Both the position numbers and the translations under genes were made by a program. Positions 18,301-32,861 of a stretch of DNA of 64,000 nucleotides are shown here, piece by piece (the stretch's first letter is position 1; each line of letters opens with the position of its first letter). Source of the DNA: Methylobacterium sp. J-078 (GTDB lineage Bacteria > Pseudomonadota > Alphaproteobacteria > Rhizobiales > Beijerinckiaceae). Location: assembly GCF_022829285.1 (NCBI RefSeq), contig NZ_JAKSYI010000055.1:186001-250000 (forward strand), in the 5' to 3' direction. The notes beneath the pieces are model-generated. The model worked only from the letters and a program-made list of their open reading frames with translations. It made no database searches and was not told where the DNA came from.

Positions 18301-20207
18301 CCGGTCTTCGCGTCGAGCAATCCGACGTCTTCCAGCGCTCGCATGCCACGATCTTCCGCCACATCGAGGCGGGCCGGATCGACGGCCTGCGCATCGACCA
18401 CATCGACGGTCTGGCCGACCCGCTCGGCTACGCCCGCGCCCTACAGGCGGCCATCGGCCCGGGCTTCTACGTGGTGGTGGAGAAGATCCTCGAACCCGGC
18501 GAGCGCCTGCGCCCCTGGCCGGTGGCCGGCACCACCGGCTACGACGTGCTGAACCAGCTCGACGGCATCCTGGTGGACCGGACGAAGCGGACCGAGATCG
18601 CCCGGCTCTACGAGAGCCGGACCGAATTTGATGAGCCCTACAAGTTCATGCTCCGCGCCGCCAAGGCGGAGATCCTGGAGATCAGCTTCGCCTCCGAACT
18701 GGAGGTGATGACCTCCGACCTCAAGGCGGTGGCGGACGCCGACCGGCGCACCCGCGACTTCTCGGTGAACGCCATCCGCCGCGCGCTGATCGAGATCATC
18801 GCCCGTTTCCCGACCTATCGCAGCTACCTGCCCGGCGACCTCGATGAGAGCGACGTCGAGGACGAGGACATCCGCCTCATCGAGACGGCAGTGAAGAAGG
18901 CCAAGCGCTGGAGCGCGCTGCCCGACCGCTCCGTGCACGATTTCGCCGCCGACGCCATGCTGGGGCGCATCGACGTGACGGGTCCGGGCCGGCCCGACCC
19001 GGAGGTGATCCTGCGCTTCCGCCGCCGCTTCCAGCAGCTCACCGGCCCGGTCATGGCCAAGAGCCTGGAGGACACGCTGTTCTACCGGTTCGCCGAACTC
19101 CTCGCCCTCAACGAGGTCGGCGGCGACCCGGGCGAGTACGGCATCGATGCGGAGCATTTCCACGCGCTCCAGGCAGCGCGTGCCCGCGACTGGCCGAATG
19201 CGATGATCACCACCGCGACCCACGACACCAAGCGGGGCGAGGATGCGCGCTCCCGCCTGCTCGCGCTCTCCGAGATGCCGGGCGATTGGGCCGAGGCGTG
19301 GGAGATTTGGACGTCGCTCGCCGGGCCCCATCTCAGCCTCGTCGAGAAGGAGCCGGCCCCCGACGCTAACGATCAGTGGATGTTCTTCCAGGCGATCCTC
19401 GGTGCCTGGCCGCTGGAACTGCTGGACCGGGACGAGCCCGCCGCGATCGATGATTTCCGCAAGCGTCTCGACGCCTACGCCGAGAAGGCCCTGCGCGAAT
19501 CCAAGCGGCGCTCCAGCTGGGTGAATGTCGACGAGGCCTACGAGGGCGCGGTCCACGCACTCTTCGCCGCGTTGATCGCCCCCGGTTCGGCCTTCCTGGC
19601 GCGGCTGCGCCCCTTCGCGCGGCGGCTCGCCCATCTCGGCATGATCGCCGGCCTCGGGCGCACCGTGCTCAAGGCGACCCTGCCGGGCCTGCCCGACACC
19701 TACCAGGGCACGGAGTTCTGGGACTTCTCCTTCGTCGATCCCGACAACCGCCGGCCGGTGGATTACCCCGCCCTGACCCGCGCCCTGGAGGAAGGGGCGG
19801 CCGCCGCCGACGCCCTGGCGCACTGGACCGACGGCCGCGTCAAGCAGGCGACCCTCGCGCGGCTGCTCGCCGACCGCGAGGCACGACCGAGCTTCTACGC
19901 GGACGCGGATTACCAGGCGCTGCCCGCTTCGGGCGAAAGGGCGGCGCATGTCATCGCATTCACACGTTCGGATGCGACGACCGGGGAGGGCGACCTCGTG
20001 GTGGCGGTGCCGCGGCTGGTCTCCGGCTTCCTCGGGGAGGCGGTCTGGTCCGGTGAGGCGTTCGCCGGAACCCACCTGTCCGTGACGCCGGGATCGACCT
20101 GGACCGATCTCGTGACGGGTGACGCGGTCGTCTCGGATGACGGCCGGATCGAACTCGGACAGGCCTTCGCGCGTCTGCCCTATGCGGTCCTCAAGCGGAC
20201 CGGCTGA
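15306..20207 (+). CDS. malQ-treY: fusion of 4-alpha-glucanotransferase (MalQ) and malto-oligosyltrehalose synthase (TreY)
   Basis: This single 1633-residue frame encodes two enzymes. Residues 1 to about 700 are a GH77 amylomaltase: WGLAAQLYGLRSPDNLGIG, Asp457 (RIDHAFQ), Glu505 (IAEDLGT) and Asp557 (THDLPT). From about 704 (PRATYRLQFHKDF) to the end lies a complete GH13 TreY: Asp1031 (RIDHIDGL), Glu1059 (VEKILEPGE) and Asp1307 (THDTKRGED). MalQ reshuffles maltodextrins and can lengthen short ones; TreY turns the reducing-end glucose into a trehalose unit, which TreZ then cuts off. All catalytic residues seem intact, so both halves should work. The linker around 690-703 is short. The start is ATG 15306, overlapping the treZ stop. 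Confidence 0.93.
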   Translation: MSRDLERLADLLGVAAGYTDAFGQPVETSLDVRRGMIAALGFPVESEADIAARLAEVEAVRGGLIPPLLPAEARRAITVPIQHAGATGTLSWRLTDERGHHREGRVAISGDSFELPPLTPGYHRLGVHLGERRAEAWVIAAPQRCWRPRAYADEGARDWGLAAQLYGLRSPDNLGIGSYADAGRAARDAGLRGASFLGLSPVHALFATDRTKISPYSPSSRLFLETLFIEPGVLPGFIGSQAEALLASMSDRVEALREAKLVDHAGIWGVLSPVLRALWQESAAHQGSDAGFASFRAAGGEDLEAHATFEALAEHFQAKGAQWLGDWPEDMRRNGTDAVRAFAQEHAEAVTYHVWLQYLADRQLEEASNTALGTGMRLGLYRDLAVGADRGGSEIWSHPERFANGVSIGAPPDLLAPKGQDWGLPAFHPLEMERDGLAAFRALVVANMRHAGAIRIDHAFQLARLFLIPVGRSAKEGAYVAMPFEPMLAVLRLESHRAKCLVIAEDLGTAPEGFSDALMQAGILSYRILAFEREQGARFKPPAAYPRDALTAITTHDLPTFVGWWRGVDTDTRQALGLYDSERADSERRERVDECARLTEALAGEQLLPTYDVPDAAPFEAAARYLGRAPSMLTAVQYEDVVSELSQANVPGSTEGYPNWRRKLDRTLESIAAPGGPLAKLAASLSAEDRGPRSGAARLATVPPRATYRLQFHKDFTFADAEKIVPYLVKLGISHVYASPIQKARPGSTHGYDIVDHSTINPELGGEEALIRFSDALHGAGLKFLLDIVPNHMGVGGADNPWWLSVLEWGGLSPHANAFDIDWSRLGAKNNLVVPFLGDRYGEALEKGTLELKFDARKGAFSVWHYEHEFPICPLQYPTILNRSLAALGDIEDAAALEVLGISERLRLMGEDTNEERRRGFPEEAETLKERLVEAVEASPAIAEAIDRTLRLLNGAKGHPDSFGPLHRLLEQQSYRLAHWRIAASDINYRRFFDVNGLAGLRVEQSDVFQRSHATIFRHIEAGRIDGLRIDHIDGLADPLGYARALQAAIGPGFYVVVEKILEPGERLRPWPVAGTTGYDVLNQLDGILVDRTKRTEIARLYESRTEFDEPYKFMLRAAKAEILEISFASELEVMTSDLKAVADADRRTRDFSVNAIRRALIEIIARFPTYRSYLPGDLDESDVEDEDIRLIETAVKKAKRWSALPDRSVHDFAADAMLGRIDVTGPGRPDPEVILRFRRRFQQLTGPVMAKSLEDTLFYRFAELLALNEVGGDPGEYGIDAEHFHALQAARARDWPNAMITTATHDTKRGEDARSRLLALSEMPGDWAEAWEIWTSLAGPHLSLVEKEPAPDANDQWMFFQAILGAWPLELLDRDEPAAIDDFRKRLDAYAEKALRESKRRSSWVNVDEAYEGAVHALFAALIAPGSAFLARLRPFARRLAHLGMIAGLGRTVLKATLPGLPDTYQGTEFWDFSFVDPDNRRPVDYPALTRALEEGAAAADALAHWTDGRVKQATLARLLADREARPSFYADADYQALPASGERAAHVIAFTRSDATTGEGDLVVAVPRLVSGFLGEAVWSGEAFAGTHLSVTPGSTWTDLVTGDAVVSDDGRIELGQAFARLPYAVLKRTG

Positions 20208-20337
20208 GGCGGGCGCGATAGAACCGACGACGCGGGGAGGGCTCGACCTCCTCCCCCACGCCTGCGCTCCCGGCCACGGCCGGCTCCGGGCCTGCCCCGC
20301 GGCGGGTCGAGCGCACGACTGAACGAATGGAGCATTC

Positions 20338-23300
20338 ATGAACGCACCGAGCCCCGCAACGACCGCCGCCCAGCGGACCGAAGCCGGTGAGGTGCCGCTT
20401 CCGGCCGGCCTCGCGCCCCGGGCCGAGGGGCCGCGCATCTACAATCTCTTCCCGCTGCTGGTCGGCACCGTGTCGGCCTGGACCGCCGAACTGCCGCGCA
20501 TCGCGGCGCTCGGCTTCGACTGGGTCTACCTCAACCCCTTCCACCAGACCGGCGGCTCGCGCAGCCTCTACGCGGTGGCCGATCCCGACCGCCTGGACGA
20601 GCGCTTCCGCGACCAGGACGGCACCTCGGACGACGAGCAGATCCGCCGCTTCTGCGCCGCGGCCGCCGCCCACGGCCTCCAGGTGATGACGGACCTCGTC
20701 ATCAACCACACCGCCATGGACGGCCCCCTGGCCGCGCAGCGCCCGGACCTGTTCCTCAAGGATTCCGAGGGCCGGATCGAGAGCCCCTACGCCGTCGATC
20801 CGGACGATCCGTCGATCCGCACGGTCTGGGGCGATCTCGCCGAACTCGATTACCATTCGGAGGGCGCGCGCCGGGAACTGACCGCCCTCTGGTCCGGCTA
20901 CATCAACCGCCTTCAGGATCTCGGCGTCGCCGGTTTCCGCTGCGACGCGGCCTACAAGGTCCCGGCCGAGGTCTGGCGCGATCTCATCGGGTCCGCCAAG
21001 GCCCTGGAGCCCGATTGCCTGTTCGCCGCCGAGACCCTGGGCTGCACCTTCGAGGAGGCGCAGTCGACGGCGGGCGCGGGCTTCGACTACCTGTTCAACA
21101 GCTTCGCCTGGTGGGACCTCAAGGCGTCCTGGGCCCTGGAACAGTACGAGCGCCTGCGCGTCATCGCGCCGTCCATCGCGTTCCCTGAGAACCACGACAT
21201 GGCCCGCCTCGCGGCGGATCTCGACGGTGACGCGGGGGCGATCGCCCGCCACCTGAAGGCGCGCTACGCCCTGTCGGCCTTCTTCTCGGCCGGCGTCCTG
21301 ATGCCGATCGGCTACGAGTGGGGCTACCGGCGCGCCCTCCACGTGGTCGAGACGACGCCCGCGCTTCGCGAAACCGACACCGGCATCGACATCTCGTCCT
21401 ACATCGCCGCGATCAACGCCCTGCGGGCCGAGGTATCGGCCGCCAATGTCGAGGGTGCCCAGGCGCGCATCTCCGCGCCGGACGCGGCCTATGCGGCGCT
21501 CCTGCGCTTCGACACCGGCCACGGGGCCTCAGCGCGCAGCGCCACCCTGGTGCTCTACAACCCCACCGACGTGTCCGTACCGGTCGAGCCCGGCACGCTT
21601 CTCGCCCGGACCGGCGGCATGCTCGGCGACTTCGTCGATCGCACGCCGGAGGCCGCGCCGATCGAATTCCGGCCCGGCATCGCCCTGGCGCTGGCGCCGG
21701 GCGAGGTTCGCATCCTCGCCGCCGAGCGCGCGGCGGCGGCGAAGGTGCCCGACCTCAGCACGCCCACGGGCGAGGGGCGCGTGGTCATCGAGGCGGTGAT
21801 GCCGGAGATCGACGGCGGCCGGTCTCCGGTCAAGCGCGTGGTCGGCGAGAGCGTCCACGTCACCGCCGACATCTTCAGCGACGGCCACGAGATCATCGAC
21901 GCCGAGATCCTCTCGCGGGTCGTCGGCGAGACCGAATGGCGGGCCGACCGCATGGTGTTCGTGGACAACGACCGCTGGGGCGGCCACTTCCCGCTCCTGC
22001 GCAATGCCCGCTACGAGTTCACCATTCAGGCCTGGCGCGACGGCTATTCCTCCTGGGTGCGCGACACCCTGAAGAAGCGCAATGCCGGCGTCGATGTCCG
22101 CCTGGAGACCATCGAGGGCGTGGCCTTCGTGATCGGCGCGTCCGAGAACGCGACCGGCCCGGACGCCGACCGCCTGAAGGCCCTCGCCGGCGACCTCGAA
22201 GCGGAAGAGACCGGCTCGGCCGCGCAGCTCGACCTGATGCTGGCGCCGGAGAACGCCCACCTGATCCGCCGGCACGCGCCGCGCATCAACCTCTCGCGCT
22301 ACCCTGTGAACGTGCCGGTGATCGCCGACCGCCTCGCGGCCCGGTTCTCGGCCTGGTACGAGATCTTCCCGCGCTCCCAGTCGATGGACGTCAACCGTCA
22401 CGGCACCTTCGACGACGTGATCGCCCGCCTGCCCGAGATCCGCGAACTCGGCTTCGACGTGCTCTACTTCACGCCGATCCACCCGGTGGGCAAGACCAAC
22501 CGCAAGGGCAAGAACAACACTCTCAAGGCGTTGCTAGGCGATGTCGGGTCGGTCTACGCGGTCGGCTCGGAGGAGGGCGGCCACGAGGCCGTGCACCCGG
22601 ACCTCGGCACCCTCGACGATTTCCGCCGGTTGGTGGCGGCGAGCCACGCCTACGGCATGGAGATCGCCCTCGATTTCGCGATTCAGTGCTCGCCCGACCA
22701 TCCCTGGATCAAGAACCATCCGGAATGGTTCGAATGGCGCCCGGACGGGACGCTGAAATTCGCAGAGAATCCCCCGAAGAAGTACGAGGACATCTCGAAC
22801 GTCCACTTCTACGGCGGCGCGCTGCCCTCGCTCTGGATCGAGTTGCGCGACATCGTGCTGGGCTGGGCCAAGCTCGGCGCGCGCATCTTCCGAGTCGACA
22901 ACCCGCACACCAAGCCGATTCCGTTCTGGGAATGGATGATCGCCGAGGTGAACGCCCGCTATCCCGACGTGATCTTCCTCGCCGAGGCCTTCACCCGGCC
23001 GAAGATGATGAAGAAGCTCGCTAAGGCCGGCTACCAGCAGAGCTACACCTACTTCACCTGGCGCGACACCAAGCCGGATCTGATCGCCTATTCCACCGAA
23101 CTGGCGGGCGAGATGGGCGAGTATTACCGCCCGAACTTCTTTGCCAACACGCCGGACATCAACCCGATCTACCTGCAGACCAGTGGCCGGGCGGGCTTCG
23201 TGGTGCGCGCGACCCTGGCCGCCACGCTGTCGAGCGTCTGGGGCATCTACAACGGCTTCGAGATGTGCGAGGCCGAGCCCTATCCGGGCAAGGAGGAATA

Positions 23301-23718
23301 CCTCAACTCGGAGAAGTACGAGTTGAAGGCCTGGGATTATCACAAGCCGGGCAACATCCGCGAGCACATCATCAAGCTCAACCAGATCCGGCGCGACAAC
23401 CCGGCCCTTTGGGACTTCCGGAACGTCGTCTTCACCGGGGCCTATAACGACCAGATCATCGGCTACGCCAAGGTGACGCCGGAGGGGGACAATTGCGTCT
23501 TCGTGCTGGTCAACCTCGACCCACGCAACCGGCAGGAATGCACATACGAAGTGCCGCTCTGGCTGCTGGGGCAGCCCGACGACGGCGCGGTCGAGGTCGA
23601 GGACCTGCTGCTGGGCTACAAGTTCGAGCTGCGTGGAAAATCGCACCGCATCGCCCTCGATCCCGCCGAGCGCTCGGCGGTGATCTGGCGCCTTCGCGCC
23701 CCGAGCCGGGTTGCGTGA
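20338..23718 (+). CDS. glgE: GlgE maltosyltransferase with an extra N-terminal GH13 domain
   Basis: GlgE extends alpha-1,4-glucan with maltose units from maltose-1-phosphate. The GlgE part covers about residues 481-1126, starting at RVVIEAVMPEIDGG. It has Asp854 (FRVDNPHTKP), Glu883 (LAEAFTRP) and Asp940 (FANTPDIN), with the same spacings (29 and 57) as I recall for the Streptomyces enzyme. In front of it, residues about 25-470 form a second GH13 domain with its own Asp203 (FRCDAAYK), Glu232 (AAETLGC) and Asp287 (PENHD). The front domain therefore looks catalytically complete, and its Asp-Glu spacing is also 29. Its substrate is unknown. A GGAG motif precedes ATG 20338. The following treS-mak and glgB genes complete the pathway. 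Confidence 0.9.
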   Translation: MNAPSPATTAAQRTEAGEVPLPAGLAPRAEGPRIYNLFPLLVGTVSAWTAELPRIAALGFDWVYLNPFHQTGGSRSLYAVADPDRLDERFRDQDGTSDDEQIRRFCAAAAAHGLQVMTDLVINHTAMDGPLAAQRPDLFLKDSEGRIESPYAVDPDDPSIRTVWGDLAELDYHSEGARRELTALWSGYINRLQDLGVAGFRCDAAYKVPAEVWRDLIGSAKALEPDCLFAAETLGCTFEEAQSTAGAGFDYLFNSFAWWDLKASWALEQYERLRVIAPSIAFPENHDMARLAADLDGDAGAIARHLKARYALSAFFSAGVLMPIGYEWGYRRALHVVETTPALRETDTGIDISSYIAAINALRAEVSAANVEGAQARISAPDAAYAALLRFDTGHGASARSATLVLYNPTDVSVPVEPGTLLARTGGMLGDFVDRTPEAAPIEFRPGIALALAPGEVRILAAERAAAAKVPDLSTPTGEGRVVIEAVMPEIDGGRSPVKRVVGESVHVTADIFSDGHEIIDAEILSRVVGETEWRADRMVFVDNDRWGGHFPLLRNARYEFTIQAWRDGYSSWVRDTLKKRNAGVDVRLETIEGVAFVIGASENATGPDADRLKALAGDLEAEETGSAAQLDLMLAPENAHLIRRHAPRINLSRYPVNVPVIADRLAARFSAWYEIFPRSQSMDVNRHGTFDDVIARLPEIRELGFDVLYFTPIHPVGKTNRKGKNNTLKALLGDVGSVYAVGSEEGGHEAVHPDLGTLDDFRRLVAASHAYGMEIALDFAIQCSPDHPWIKNHPEWFEWRPDGTLKFAENPPKKYEDISNVHFYGGALPSLWIELRDIVLGWAKLGARIFRVDNPHTKPIPFWEWMIAEVNARYPDVIFLAEAFTRPKMMKKLAKAGYQQSYTYFTWRDTKPDLIAYSTELAGEMGEYYRPNFFANTPDINPIYLQTSGRAGFVVRATLAATLSSVWGIYNGFEMCEAEPYPGKEEYLNSEKYELKAWDYHKPGNIREHIIKLNQIRRDNPALWDFRNVVFTGAYNDQIIGYAKVTPEGDNCVFVLVNLDPRNRQECTYEVPLWLLGQPDDGAVEVEDLLLGYKFELRGKSHRIALDPAERSAVIWRLRAPSRVA

Positions 23719-23890
23719 AGCGCGTGCCCGTGTCAGCAAAAAGCCCGGCGATCCGTGAGGATCGTCGCGGTGTCGCCTCAGTGTCGGCGCCTACCCACGC
23801 AGTGGACGGCACGCATGGTCACCTCTCGCGAGGGATCGCTGCGGAAACGCCGAAAACGCCCTTGAACTCGACGCATGAGGCAACGACGCG

Positions 23891-27148
<3,258 letters not shown>

Positions 27149-29452
27149 ATGATGGGCATCGACGAGACGTTCGCGAAAAGGACCGGGCACCCCTCGGGCG
27201 CCTCTGGATCGGCGGACGTTGCGCCCGTTGCCACGCGGGCGCCGGAGGCTCCGGCGCCCGAGACGGCCACCCTTCACCCCGACACGATCGCCGCCATCAT
27301 GGCGGCGAACCACGGCGATCCCTTCTCGGTCCTCGGCCCTCATCAGGTCGCCAAGGGTCAGTGGGAGGTTCGTGCCGTGCTCCCCGAGGCGAAGGGTGCC
27401 ACCCTCCTTGTCGGCGGCAAGCGGATCCCGTTCGAGCGCAAGCACCCGGACGGCTTTTTCGTCGCTCGCCTGCCGAGCGAGGGCCGTCCGCTCTACGAAC
27501 TCGTGGTCGAGACCTGGGACGGCGTCGAGCGCTCGCGCCACGACCCCTACGGCTTCGGCTCCTCCCTGGACCAGGCGGATATCGACAACCTGCGTGAGGT
27601 CGGCAGCAACGTCACCTACCGCATCCTCGGCGCGCAGGCCCGCAATGTCGACGGGATCGAGGGCTTCCGCTTCGCCGTCTGGGCCCCGAATGCCCGCCGC
27701 GTCAGCGTGGTCGGCGACTTCAACACCTGGGACGGCCGGCGCCACCCCATGCGTCTCTGGCAGAACGGCGGCGTCTGGGAGCTGTTCATCCCGGGTCTCA
27801 AGGCCGGGGCCCACTACAAGTACGAGATCCGCGGCGCAGACGGGTCGCTCCTGCCCCTGAAGGCCGATCCCGTCGCCTTCGCGGCGCAGAAGCCGCCCGA
27901 GACCGCCTCCGTCCTCCAGGGGACGAACACGCCCGCCTGGCACGACGACAAGTGGATGGAGACGCGGGGGGCGAAGGACCCGCGCCACGTACCGATCTCG
28001 ATCTACGAGGTCCATCTCGGTTCCTGGGCCCGCGTCGCCGAGGAGGGCAATCGCTACCTGACCTACCAGGAGCTCGGCGAGCGTCTGATTCCCTACGTCA
28101 AGGAGATGGGCTTCACCCATATCGAGATGCTGCCGATCACGGAGTTTCCGTTCGACGGCTCATGGGGCTACCAGCCCGTCTCGCTCTTCGCGCCGACGAG
28201 CCGCTTCGGCACGCCGGACGACTTCGCGGCCTTCGTGGACGCGGCGCACGCCGCCGGCATCGGCGTGATGCTCGACTGGGTGCCGGGGCACTTCCCCCTC
28301 GACGCGCACGGCCTCGGCCAGTTCGATGGCACCCATCTCTACGAGCATGCCGACCCGCGCCAGGGCTTCCACCAGGATTGGGGCACCTACATCTACAACT
28401 TCGGCCGCACGGAGGTGTCGAGCTTCCTGGCTGCCAACGCCCGCTTCTGGCTCGAGCACTATCACCTCGACGGCCTTCGCGTGGATGCCGTGGCCTCGAT
28501 GCTCTACCTCGACTATTCGCGCCGCCAGGGCGAGTGGATCCCGAACCGCTACGGCGGCAACGAGAATCTCGACGCCATCGAGTTCCTCCGCAAGACCAAC
28601 GAGGCCACCTACGCGCACGCGCCGGGCACCCTCACGGTGGCGGAGGAATCGACGTCCTGGCCGGGCGTCTCGCACCCGACCTACACAGGGGGCCTCGGCT
28701 TCGGCTTCAAGTGGAACATGGGGTGGATGCACGACACCCTGAACTTCATGTCCAAGGAGACGATCCACCGCCGCTACCACCACCACGACCTGACCTTCGG
28801 TCTGCTCTACGCCTTCTCCGAGAACTTCATCCTGCCCCTGTCCCACGACGAGGTCGTGCACGGGAAGGGCTCGCTGCTCGGCAAGATGCCGGGCGACCGC
28901 TGGCAGAAGTTCGCGAATCTTCGCGCCTATTACGGCTTCATGTGGGGGCATCCCGGCAAGAAGCTGCTCTTCATGGGCTGCGAGTTCGGCCAGGAAAAGG
29001 AGTGGAACCACAATCAGAGCCTGGACTGGCACCTCCTCGATGACGGCATGCACCGGGGCGTCAAGGAACTGATCCGCGACCTCAACCACCTCTACGCGGC
29101 GACGCCGGCCCTGCACGAGCGCGACACCGAGGCGGGCGGCTTCCAGTGGCTGGTGGCGGACGACCAGGACAACAGCGTCATCGCCTGGGCCCGCAAGGGC
29201 CGCGAGGCCGGCGAGGTCGCCGTGGTGGTCTCGAACTTCACGCCTGTGCCCCGTACGGGTTACCGGGTTGGCGTGCCCGCCGCCGGATTCTACCGCGAGG
29301 CGATCAACTCGGACGCCGAGAGCTATGGGGGCTCTAACGTCGGCAACATGGGCGGTGTCCAGGCAGAAGCCGTGGAGAGCCACGGCCAACCCTACTCGGT
29401 CGCGCTGACGATCCCACCGCTGGCCACGATGATCTTCGTGCGCCAGGACTGA
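27149..29452 (+). CDS. glgB: 1,4-alpha-glucan branching enzyme
   Basis: GlgB introduces alpha-1,6 branches into glucan made by GlgA or GlgE. The 767-residue protein has two N-terminal beta-domains (the second CBM48: [20 protein letters not shown]) and a GH13 barrel. Asp446 (LRVDAVASM), Glu499 (VAEESTSW) and Asp567 ([12 protein letters not shown]) form the active site; the Asp-Glu spacing of 53 equals that of E. coli GlgB as I recall it. ATG codons at 27149 and 27152 both fit; the first directly abuts the treS stop. The first 40 residues are an extra, Ala/Pro-rich extension. It ends before a strong bidirectional terminator. Confidence 0.96.
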   Translation: MMGIDETFAKRTGHPSGASGSADVAPVATRAPEAPAPETATLHPDTIAAIMAANHGDPFSVLGPHQVAKGQWEVRAVLPEAKGATLLVGGKRIPFERKHPDGFFVARLPSEGRPLYELVVETWDGVERSRHDPYGFGSSLDQADIDNLREVGSNVTYRILGAQARNVDGIEGFRFAVWAPNARRVSVVGDFNTWDGRRHPMRLWQNGGVWELFIPGLKAGAHYKYEIRGADGSLLPLKADPVAFAAQKPPETASVLQGTNTPAWHDDKWMETRGAKDPRHVPISIYEVHLGSWARVAEEGNRYLTYQELGERLIPYVKEMGFTHIEMLPITEFPFDGSWGYQPVSLFAPTSRFGTPDDFAAFVDAAHAAGIGVMLDWVPGHFPLDAHGLGQFDGTHLYEHADPRQGFHQDWGTYIYNFGRTEVSSFLAANARFWLEHYHLDGLRVDAVASMLYLDYSRRQGEWIPNRYGGNENLDAIEFLRKTNEATYAHAPGTLTVAEESTSWPGVSHPTYTGGLGFGFKWNMGWMHDTLNFMSKETIHRRYHHHDLTFGLLYAFSENFILPLSHDEVVHGKGSLLGKMPGDRWQKFANLRAYYGFMWGHPGKKLLFMGCEFGQEKEWNHNQSLDWHLLDDGMHRGVKELIRDLNHLYAATPALHERDTEAGGFQWLVADDQDNSVIAWARKGREAGEVAVVVSNFTPVPRTGYRVGVPAAGFYREAINSDAESYGGSNVGNMGGVQAEAVESHGQPYSVALTIPPLATMIFVRQD

Positions 29453-29530
29453 CAGACCCGCGCTCGCGGAGAGACCCTCCGCGAGCCGACCGACGCGCGT
29501 CGGCCGCGCCGCGCGAGCCGACCCCTCGAA

Positions 29531-29571
29531 CGAAAGACGCCGGCGCGGGTGACCCGCGCCGGCGTCTTTCG
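29531..29571. terminator. strong bidirectional terminator between glgB and glgA
   Basis: There is a 20-base perfect inverted repeat (CGAAAGACGCCGGCGCGGGT and its complement) around a single central G. It therefore folds into a GC-rich stem that ends in CTTTCG on either strand, with further T residues after it on the plus strand. It lies between the convergent glgB (+) and glgA (-), a textbook place for a shared terminator. Confidence 0.9.
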
Positions 29572-29598
29572 TTTGCGTTCAAGTATCGTCGCCCGGGT

Positions 29599-31104
29599 TC
29601 AGGCGGCGCGCATCCGCAGTCCGGACATGTTGCCGAAGGCACGGGCGTAGAGGGCAGAGTAGTTCAGCGCCGCTTCGTTCCAGCCGAAGTTGCGCGACAT
29701 CGCATGACGCCGCATGGCGTTCAGGCGCTTCTTCTGGCCGAACGTATCGAAGGCCCGGCGGATCGCGAGGGAGAAACCGCGCGGCGAGGCCTCGCCGAAG
29801 GTGAAGCCGGTGACGCCGTCCTCCACCGTATCGGCGAGGCCGCCGGTCCGGTGGACGATCGGCAGGGAGCCGAAGCGCTGGGCATACATCTGCGCGAGGC
29901 CGCAGGGCTCGAAGCGCGATGGCATCAGCAGGAAGTCGCTGCCCGCGAACATCCGCCGGGCTTCCTGCTCCTCGAAGCCCACATGGACGCCGATGGAGGC
30001 GGGGTTGCGCCGGGCGAGGTCGCGCAGGGCCCCCTCGAAGCGGCCCTCGCCCTGGCCGATCACCACGAGCTGCCCACCCTCGGCCACGATCGATTCGGCG
30101 GCACTGATGCTCAGATCGATGCCCTTCTGGTGGACGAGGCGGGAGACGATGGCGAAGAGCGGACCGCGCGAGACCGCGAGACCGAACTGGCGCCGCACCG
30201 TCTCGGCATTGGCGCGCTTCCCCTTCCAGTCGTCGATCTCGAAGCGCGCGGCGAGGTGCGCGTCCGTGCTCGGGTCCCAGCTTTCGTCGATGCCGTTGAG
30301 GATGCCGGCGAGGCGCCCCTGGGCCGCCCGGGTGCGCAGCAAGCCGTCGAGGCCGCAGCCGGCCTCCGGCGTCGTGATCTCGCGCGCGTAGGTCTCGCTC
30401 ACCGTCGTGACGTGCGAGGCATAGTACAGACCCGCCTTCAGGAACGACATCTGGCCGTAGAACTCGACGCCGTCCATCTGGAAAGCGTCCTCCGGCACGC
30501 CGAGATGGCCGAGGGATTCGCGTGGAAACACCCCCTGATAGGCGAGGTTGTGAACCGTGAGGATGCTGGGCACCCGCAGGCCGCTCCAGGCGAGGTAGGC
30601 CGGCGCCAGGGCCGCCTGCCAGTCGTTGAGATGCAGCAGATCGGCGCTCCAGGCCGGATCGATGCCGCAGGCGATCTCCGCCGCGGCGAGGCTGAGGCGG
30701 GCGAAGCGGACGTCGTTGTCCCCGAAATCGCCCTGGGCGTTTCCGTAGGGCGTGCCGTCGCGCTGATACAGGTCCGCGTTCAGGATCACGTAGACCTGGA
30801 GGCCGTCGCCGAGTTCGACGAGACCCAGTTCGCACGGGGGTACGCCGGCCTTGCCGGCGAGCTGCGCGACGACCGGGATGTGGTCGAACTGCTCGACCAC
30901 CTGCCGGTAACCCGGGATCAGGATGCGGACGTCGTAGTGCCTGCGCAGGGCCCGGGGGAGGGAGGCTGCCACTTCGCCGAGACCGCCGGTCTTGACGAAA
31001 TCCGCCATCTCGGGGGTCGCGAAAAGAACGCGGGGCTGCAGGGTATGACGGGATCGAAAGGTGTGCGGCGCTACGAGGTGATCGGTCTGATCCGTCAGGC
31101 TCAT
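29599..31104 (-). CDS. glgA: glycogen synthase
   Basis: GlgA (GT5) transfers glucose from ADP-glucose to glycogen chain ends. The 501-residue protein has the ADP-glucose-binding KTGGLGEV (Lys38), HNLAYQG, the conserved RFEPCGLAQMYAQRFG and the HRTGGLADTVED region near the C terminus. The frame is open to 31170, but the ATG at 31104 has GGGGA before it and gives the normal length. It is the only synthase gene of the classical route here; the supplier of ADP-glucose, glgC, is not in the window. It is transcribed against glgB and lies in the same direction as the alpha-glucosidase upstream of it. Confidence 0.95.
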   Translation of the reverse strand: MSLTDQTDHLVAPHTFRSRHTLQPRVLFATPEMADFVKTGGLGEVAASLPRALRRHYDVRILIPGYRQVVEQFDHIPVVAQLAGKAGVPPCELGLVELGDGLQVYVILNADLYQRDGTPYGNAQGDFGDNDVRFARLSLAAAEIACGIDPAWSADLLHLNDWQAALAPAYLAWSGLRVPSILTVHNLAYQGVFPRESLGHLGVPEDAFQMDGVEFYGQMSFLKAGLYYASHVTTVSETYAREITTPEAGCGLDGLLRTRAAQGRLAGILNGIDESWDPSTDAHLAARFEIDDWKGKRANAETVRRQFGLAVSRGPLFAIVSRLVHQKGIDLSISAAESIVAEGGQLVVIGQGEGRFEGALRDLARRNPASIGVHVGFEEQEARRMFAGSDFLLMPSRFEPCGLAQMYAQRFGSLPIVHRTGGLADTVEDGVTGFTFGEASPRGFSLAIRRAFDTFGQKKRLNAMRRHAMSRNFGWNEAALNYSALYARAFGNMSGLRMRAA

Positions 31105-31262
31105 GAAATCGTCCCCACGTCGCGCGAGGGGCGGGGACGGGGAACGTTGGCCCAGCATCGACGTCGACATCGTGAACGCCTTAAATCATTCGCGGTTCCA
31201 TTGCGACGCACAATTCAAGCCACGTTCAGGAAGATTTCTCGCGAGGCGTCGATCGCGGCGGA

Positions 31263-32861
<1,599 letters not shown>

